DNA from: Acidobacteriota bacterium
Lineage (GTDB): Bacteria; Acidobacteriota; Polarisedimenticolia; JAPUIV01
NCBI GenBank assembly: GCA_027296665.1
Contig: JAPUIV010000040.1
Span: 1 to 6,352, forward strand
Direction of reading: 5' to 3'
DNA: 6,352 nt
Under the pieces are notes generated by a model that was given only the letters and a program-made list of their open reading frames with translations, searched no databases and was not told the origin of the DNA. The position numbers and the translations under genes were made by a program. Shown piece after piece: positions 5,923 to 6,352 of the stretch; position 1 is the stretch's first letter; each line of letters opens with the position of its first letter.

Positions 5923-6352
5923 ATGAAAATGAAATCCGGTTCCAGGAGGAGATCTATCGGAAGGACCGGGATGCAGTGCTCGGAACTGGATCTCCTGTAT
6001 CAGACCGCCCCGGTGGGGCTCTGCCTCAAGGACAGGGATCTCCGTTACGTCCGTATCAACGAACGAATGGCGAGGATCAACGGAATACCCGTTGCCGACC
6101 ATGTTGGCAAGACCCTGCGCGATATCCTCCCCGATCTCGCCAAGACAGTGGAACCACTCCAAAAGAAAGTCCTGGAAACCGGCCAACCGATTCTCGGCAT
6201 GGAGATCTGGGGGAAGGTCCTGGGGGCCGAGGGTCGAGAGATGTGCGGCCTGGTGAGTTACTTCCCATTCCGGGGAGAGGACGGATCCATCCAGGGTGTC
6301 AGCGTGGTGGTTCAGGATATCACCGAACGGAAACAGATGGAAAAGGCGGTCC
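5923..6352 (+). CDS. PAS-domain protein, probable signal-transduction sensor (3' end outside window)
   Basis: The frame runs from the ATG at 5923 off the right edge (143 codons seen). After a basic 16-residue lead, a single PAS domain occupies about 21-135: LDLLYQTAPVGLCLKDRDL begins the fold, followed by RYVRINERMARINGIP with the conserved Asn45, a GKTLRDILPDL helix, and a closing strand with the PAC signature VVQDITERKQME at 129-140. PAS domains bind small ligands or cofactors and pass the signal to a following domain, most often a histidine kinase, a diguanylate cyclase or a LuxR-type DNA-binding domain. That domain lies beyond the window, so the output is unknown. There is no membrane segment before the PAS domain, so sensing is probably cytoplasmic. 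Starts at 5923, 5929 or 5971 are all in frame; AGGGCGGG at 5912-5919 favours one of the first two. The gene is divergent from the glycerate kinase gene. Confidence 0.85.
   Translation, partial: MKMKSGSRRRSIGRTGMQCSELDLLYQTAPVGLCLKDRDLRYVRINERMARINGIPVADHVGKTLRDILPDLAKTVEPLQKKVLETGQPILGMEIWGKVLGAEGREMCGLVSYFPFRGEDGSIQGVSVVVQDITERKQMEKAV

Noticed and set aside
5897..5926. Nine-codon open frame overlapping the PAS start as ATGA (possible leader peptide)
   Set aside because: It has no ribosome site, and its ATG overlaps the putative -10 box, so it would not be on the transcript.

Overview
The window comes from a GC-rich, Gram-negative (diderm) bacterium. The evidence is a secreted metallopeptidase with a Sec signal peptide and a small outer-membrane beta-barrel ending in the phenylalanine typical of barrel proteins. 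The sequence alone does not fix the phylum. The mix of families (LolA-like secreted protein, bacterial DUF3524 glycosyltransferase, type II glycerate kinase, PAS sensor) would fit a delta-proteobacterial, acidobacterial or similar environmental lineage, but that is a guess. There is no rRNA, tRNA, CRISPR array, insertion sequence, phage gene or clear horizontally acquired block.

Left part (1-3880, all + strand): four tightly packed genes that look like one operon. They are (i) the 3' part of a secreted LolA-like hypothetical protein, (ii) a YbaK/EbsC-family protein related to aminoacyl-tRNA deacylases, overlapping the first gene by ATGA, (iii) a secreted M20-family metallopeptidase, and (iv) a DUF3524 glycosyltransferase homologous to the tRNA-queuosine mannosyltransferase GTDC1/QTMAN. 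The last gene probably starts at a CTG codon overlapping the peptidase stop as CTGA, behind a strong Shine-Dalgarno sequence. Two of the four products belong to tRNA-related families (deacylase-like and anticodon glycosylation); the other two are exported. No shared pathway is obvious.

Middle (3855-4463, +): a near-consensus extended -10 promoter (TGGTATAAT) overlaps the end of the glycosyltransferase so that the stop codon lies within the -10 box. It should drive a separate transcript for a 178-residue outer-membrane beta-barrel protein.

Right part: a type II glycerate 2-kinase (MOFRL family) on the minus strand converges on the barrel gene with only 18 bp between the stop codons and no recognisable terminator. 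About 140 bp of intergenic DNA with two identical CCGGCCGG palindromes separates it from a divergent gene for a soluble PAS-domain protein, which runs off the right edge so its output domain is not visible.

Nothing here amounts to a clearly new multi-gene system. The best leads are the bacterial queuosine-glycosyltransferase homologue with its probable CTG start, the YbaK-like protein lacking the usual catalytic lysine, and the promoter that embeds a stop codon.
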